A DNA stretch of 64,000 bases. Origin: Eumeta japonica (lineage: Eukaryota > Arthropoda > Insecta > Lepidoptera > Psychidae). Position 1 is the first letter of the stretch, and each line of letters opens with the position of its first letter. This document shows, piece after piece, positions 61,104-64,000 of the stretch. Location: assembly GCA_005406025.1 (NCBI GenBank), contig BGZK01000098.1:62001-126000 (forward strand), in the 5' to 3' direction. Made by a program: the position numbers and the translations under genes. A model generated the notes under the pieces. That model was not told the origin of the DNA. It was given only the letters and a program-made list of their open reading frames with translations, and ran no database searches.

Positions 61104-61763
61104 TTGCACCGCCTGAAAAGGAAATCTGAAAACCAGAAATCTGAAATTGAGCATTTGACGGCGAAGCGCGCGCGCATTGGAACTAACACAAGCGGAAATT
61201 TCGTATTGTTACAAAAAGAGGGAAGTGGACAAAATACGATATTCGCAGACCAGACTGGAAATTTATTTCACGTTGAAGTAAGAATACCACCTTCCTGGCC
61301 CGAAAAACCAGCATTATAGTTTGCACAGGTGGAAGGCCAATTTCTTCTTTCTAATATAACCTCAGATTCAACGAAATTTTACTATATTGTAGGATAACTG
61401 GATCATCAATATGCTGCAGAAGTGGAAGATGTCATCACTTCTTCCCCTCCATCAACAAAATGAGAAAAGTTAAATACAGAACGAAACAAAATGTTATCCG
61501 CCTTCCAAGAACAAAAAGAATTACTTATGCATGAAGAGTTAGGTACTTCAAAAACATTCACAAGTTTTGCGGCATTTGATGCAGCTGGCACGCCCTAATG
61601 TACTTGAAAGTTTTATTCGGATTATTTGGACGAGCAGATTCCTATATAATATTCAAGTCATGATAGCTTCACACGCAGACATGCCGTTGGATACACTCTC
61701 GGAATTCGCTAATAAAGTTAAAGATATTGCATCTATGTTGGTACTACAAGAGATTCAAATCTG
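61104..61763 (+). pseudogene. Gypsy gag remnant
   Basis: VRIPPSWPEKPAL near 61280 and, after a stop, FAQVEGQFLLSNITSD, then LDHQYAAEVEDVITS, LLMHEELG and, in another frame, MRHLMQLARPNVLES and IASHADMPLDTLSEFANKV. This is the capsid-like region typical of insect Gypsy gag. Stops at about 61317 and 61395 and frameshifts near 61560 break it. The first 50 codons are not clearly gag and might be unrelated. Confidence 0.65.
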
Positions 61764-61895
61764 AAGTTAAAAAAACACGTTAATCCTTGTTAGTATGCTT
61801 CGTTAAACTGAAAGCAACCCACTTAGAGCGGCTAACGACTGCCTTACATGCAACGGTTGCCTCTTCGTCATATATAACACAACTAAATTTGATTC

Positions 61896-62889
61896 TTAGT
61901 AGATACAGGATCTGATTTAAGCGTGTTTCCTAAATAAGCAAACAAAGAAAATTGTAGCGAGACAGAGTATCAATTAATCGCTGTTTATGGAACTCAAAAT
62001 TTCTACCTACGGTTATATTCATATACATCTGATTTTTTGATTGCGTCGTGATTATAACTAGAGATTCGTAGTGGCGGATGTTTCGTCACCCGTCATTGGA
62101 GTCAATTTTTTAAGTTATTTCAATTTATTAGTTGACTGCCGACATCATAAATTAATAGACACACTGACCAGTCTCTACATTTCAGTGTTCCACAATAAAA
62201 CGAATTATAACATAACGGTCAAAGCAATGGTAGCAAATACACCTCATGACGACTTACTTCGCCAGGATCCTGAGATAATAAGACCAGCAGGTTTTATTAC
62301 GATAAATCCTAAACACGGTACCAAACACTACATACGAACAACATCAGGACCTCCAGTGACAGCCCGTCCTACACGTTTAGCGCCAGATTGTCTACAAATA
62401 GTAAAACAAGAATTTGAAGAGATGCTTCGAAAGGGAATTGTACATCGCTCCAAAAGTATATGGTCTTCTCCACTACATTTGATGCGTAAGAAAGATGACG
62501 GCTGGCGTCCTTGCAACGATTATAGAACACTAAACGCCCGTACGATTTCAGACAGATACCCCATACGATATATTCAAGATTTTACATATCAGTTGTTAGG
62601 GTTTCAAATGTTTTTCAAGATCGATCTAGCAAAGGCATATAATCAAATACCATTTCAAGAAGAAGATATTCCAAAAACACATATAATTACTCCCTTTGAA
62701 CTTTTTAAATTTCCATTCATGACCGTTGGTCTCAGAAACGCTACTAACATTTACCAAAGGTTCATAGACGAAGTACTTCAAGGCCTTGACTTTACTTATG
62801 GATACCTAAATGATATTTTAGTTTTCTGCAAGACGGAGGAACAACATTATGAACATCTTGAAATGGTATTTAAGAGACTGCGTAAGTAA
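61896..62889 (+). pseudogene. Gypsy protease and reverse transcriptase, mutated active site
   Basis: The protease motif LVDTGSD is at 61896-61916, followed by a stop at about 61935. An open frame 62071-62889 (272 codons) holds the protease end, then the polymerase: GIVHRSKSIWSSPLHL, WRPCNDYRTLNA, FFKIDLAKAYNQIPF with the first catalytic Asp, and the active-site box reading YLNDILV instead of YxDD, so one catalytic Asp is Asn. The frame stops just after KRLRK. The copy cannot reverse transcribe. Confidence 0.85.
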
Positions 62890-64000
62890 GGAGTACTAAT
62901 AAACACAGCAAAGTACGTATTAGGAGTAAACGAAGTAAAATTTCTCGGTTATCATGTCTCATCACAAGGAACTCGTCCACTCGATGCAAGGGAGAAAGCT
63001 ATTTAAATTTATCCTGTTCCAAAAATTGCAAGACAATTAACAACATTTCTGGGAATCCTGAATTACTACAAAAGGTTCATACCTAAAGCAACCGCAATAC
63101 AAGGACTTCTTAACGTAGTTCTCTCACACACTAAAGAATCGATTTCAATCCAAATGACACCACGGCTTCTTCATAACTTTGAGGAATGTATGACCAACCC
63201 ATCGCAAGCTATGCTTTTATTATATCTAGACTGCCAAGCAGAACTTGCACTCTTCACAGATGATTCAAATGTAGTAATTGGGGCAGTAAAGAAAAGAAAA
63301 GATTTGGGAACCTTTAGGATTTTTCAAAGGGATTAAATATATTAGTCATATGATCGAAGCTAGAAGTTTCAAAGTATTTACTGATCATAAGCCAATAACG
63401 TTTATTTTTAACATAAAACACGACAAATGTTGACCAAAACAATATCGTTATTTAGATTATATCGCCCAATTCACAACAGATGTATGTCACATCGCCGGAC
63501 AAGACAACATAGTGGCAGATGCACTTTCACGAATTGAAACTATATGTAACAGTTTAGATTACAAAGCACTTGCAGATGATCAGGACCGAGACCCTGAACT
63601 GAAAAATCTGCTTATCAAAGGTTCAGCACTTAAACTCCTAAAAGTAACATCTACAGAACTTGCAATCTCTTTATATTACAACCTATCTACACAAACACCA
63701 CGGCCATATATAACGCCCGCGTTTAGTAGAGAGGCATTCAATAGGATGCATAACCTAAGTCACCCTGGATCTTTAGCTTCAGCCAAACTGATAGCTCAAT
63801 GATTCGTATCGCCTGGAATGAAACGCGATTGCAAACTTTGGGCTCATCAATGCAAAGACTGCCAATAAAACAAAATAACCCGGCACACATACTCTCCTTT
63901 TACACCTTTCCCTGTTCCGTCTCAACGATTTTTCCATATACATATGGACATCATAGAACCGATACCCTGTTCTTCTGGTTACAGATACTGTCTCATAATC
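62890..64000 (+). pseudogene. Gypsy RNase H and integrase N-terminus, partial
   Basis: After the stop, homology continues: FLGYHVSSQGTRPL, FLGILNYYKRFIP, ELALFTDDSNVVIGAV (RNase H), FKVFTDHKPITF, NIVADALSRIETI (63512 on), then the integrase zinc finger (HNLSHPG, CKLWAHQCKDC) and the start of the catalytic core (HIHMDIIEPIP) at the window edge. Stops occur at 63006, 63336, 63802 and 63865. Confidence 0.8.

Larger units (their letters stand above)
61104..64000 (+). mobile_element. Gypsy-type LTR retrotransposon, degenerate, runs off the window
   Basis: Gag, protease, reverse transcriptase, RNase H and integrase blocks follow in the Gypsy order on the plus strand, with stops in most of them. 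I did not find a 5' LTR or primer-binding site before 61104, and the 3' part lies beyond the window. It is not an infectious agent as seen: no envelope gene is visible and the reading frames are broken. Confidence 0.85.

Noticed and set aside
60963..61154. Minus-strand frame ending near a GAGGTAAG donor-like site, considered as an upstream ATP9 exon
   Set aside because: The ATP9 frame already has a suitable ATG at 59236 and no matching acceptor or homology links this piece.
1..64000. CRISPR arrays, tRNA or rRNA genes, bacterial operons
   Set aside because: No regularly spaced identical repeats, no tRNA box B sequences and no prokaryotic gene organisation seen.

Overview
This is AT-rich eukaryotic DNA, most likely from an insect and probably a moth or butterfly. 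The host genes have spliceosomal introns with GT-AG ends. Most of the rest is a dense mixture of transposable-element remnants: Helitrons with CTRR ends, hAT, piggyBac, mariner, pogo/Tigger, Jockey- and RTE-type non-LTR elements, and Gypsy. Several short repeats match families I associate with Lepidoptera; that assignment is from memory, not from a search. There is no sign of bacterial or plasmid organisation, CRISPR or tRNA genes.

Two host genes can be supported. (1) A complete 19-exon P4-ATPase of the ATP9/Neo1 class lies on the minus strand from 59236 (ATG) down to 26270 (stop). The exons join in frame to 1060 codons (1059 residues), close to the usual family length, and carry [22 protein letters not shown] and GDGGND motifs. 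(2) A single-exon gene at 15124-16917 (+) encodes a 597-residue type I membrane protein with a signal peptide, an ectodomain of about 320 residues, one membrane segment and a serine-rich cytoplasmic tail. I do not recognise its family.

Layout. 1-5 kb: a broken two-exon DUF4817-like fragment, dispersed repeats and a non-LTR tail. 5.4-10.8 kb: a decayed hAT element whose BED-finger region is split by a 5'-truncated Jockey-type retrotransposon with a perfect 11-bp target duplication. 9.4-15 kb: noncoding, with a 60-bp perfect palindrome and a Helitron. 15.1-17 kb: the membrane-protein gene. 17-26 kb: noncoding, a dead Tigger transposase, SINE-like copies and the 5' half of an RTE element. 26.3-59.2 kb: the ATP9 gene. 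Its large introns hold an RTE copy split by another transposon, a DDE-like remnant, a mariner, Helitron ends, a foldback element with arms of about 490 bp, a minisatellite and two piggyBac-type elements, one still bounded by TTAA. 59.4-64 kb: an hAT remnant just upstream of ATP9, a mini-MITE, a SINE-like copy and a degenerate Gypsy element that runs off the right edge.

A recurring oddity is a set of unrelated, near-perfect inverted repeats with very short loops (arms of 11-30 bp). They are scattered through noncoding DNA and inside dead transposons and are not explained by transposon termini. No dedicated new molecular system was evident. The best novelty candidates are the orphan membrane protein, the short-loop palindromes, and the TTAA-bounded piggyBac derivative with repeated subterminal motifs.
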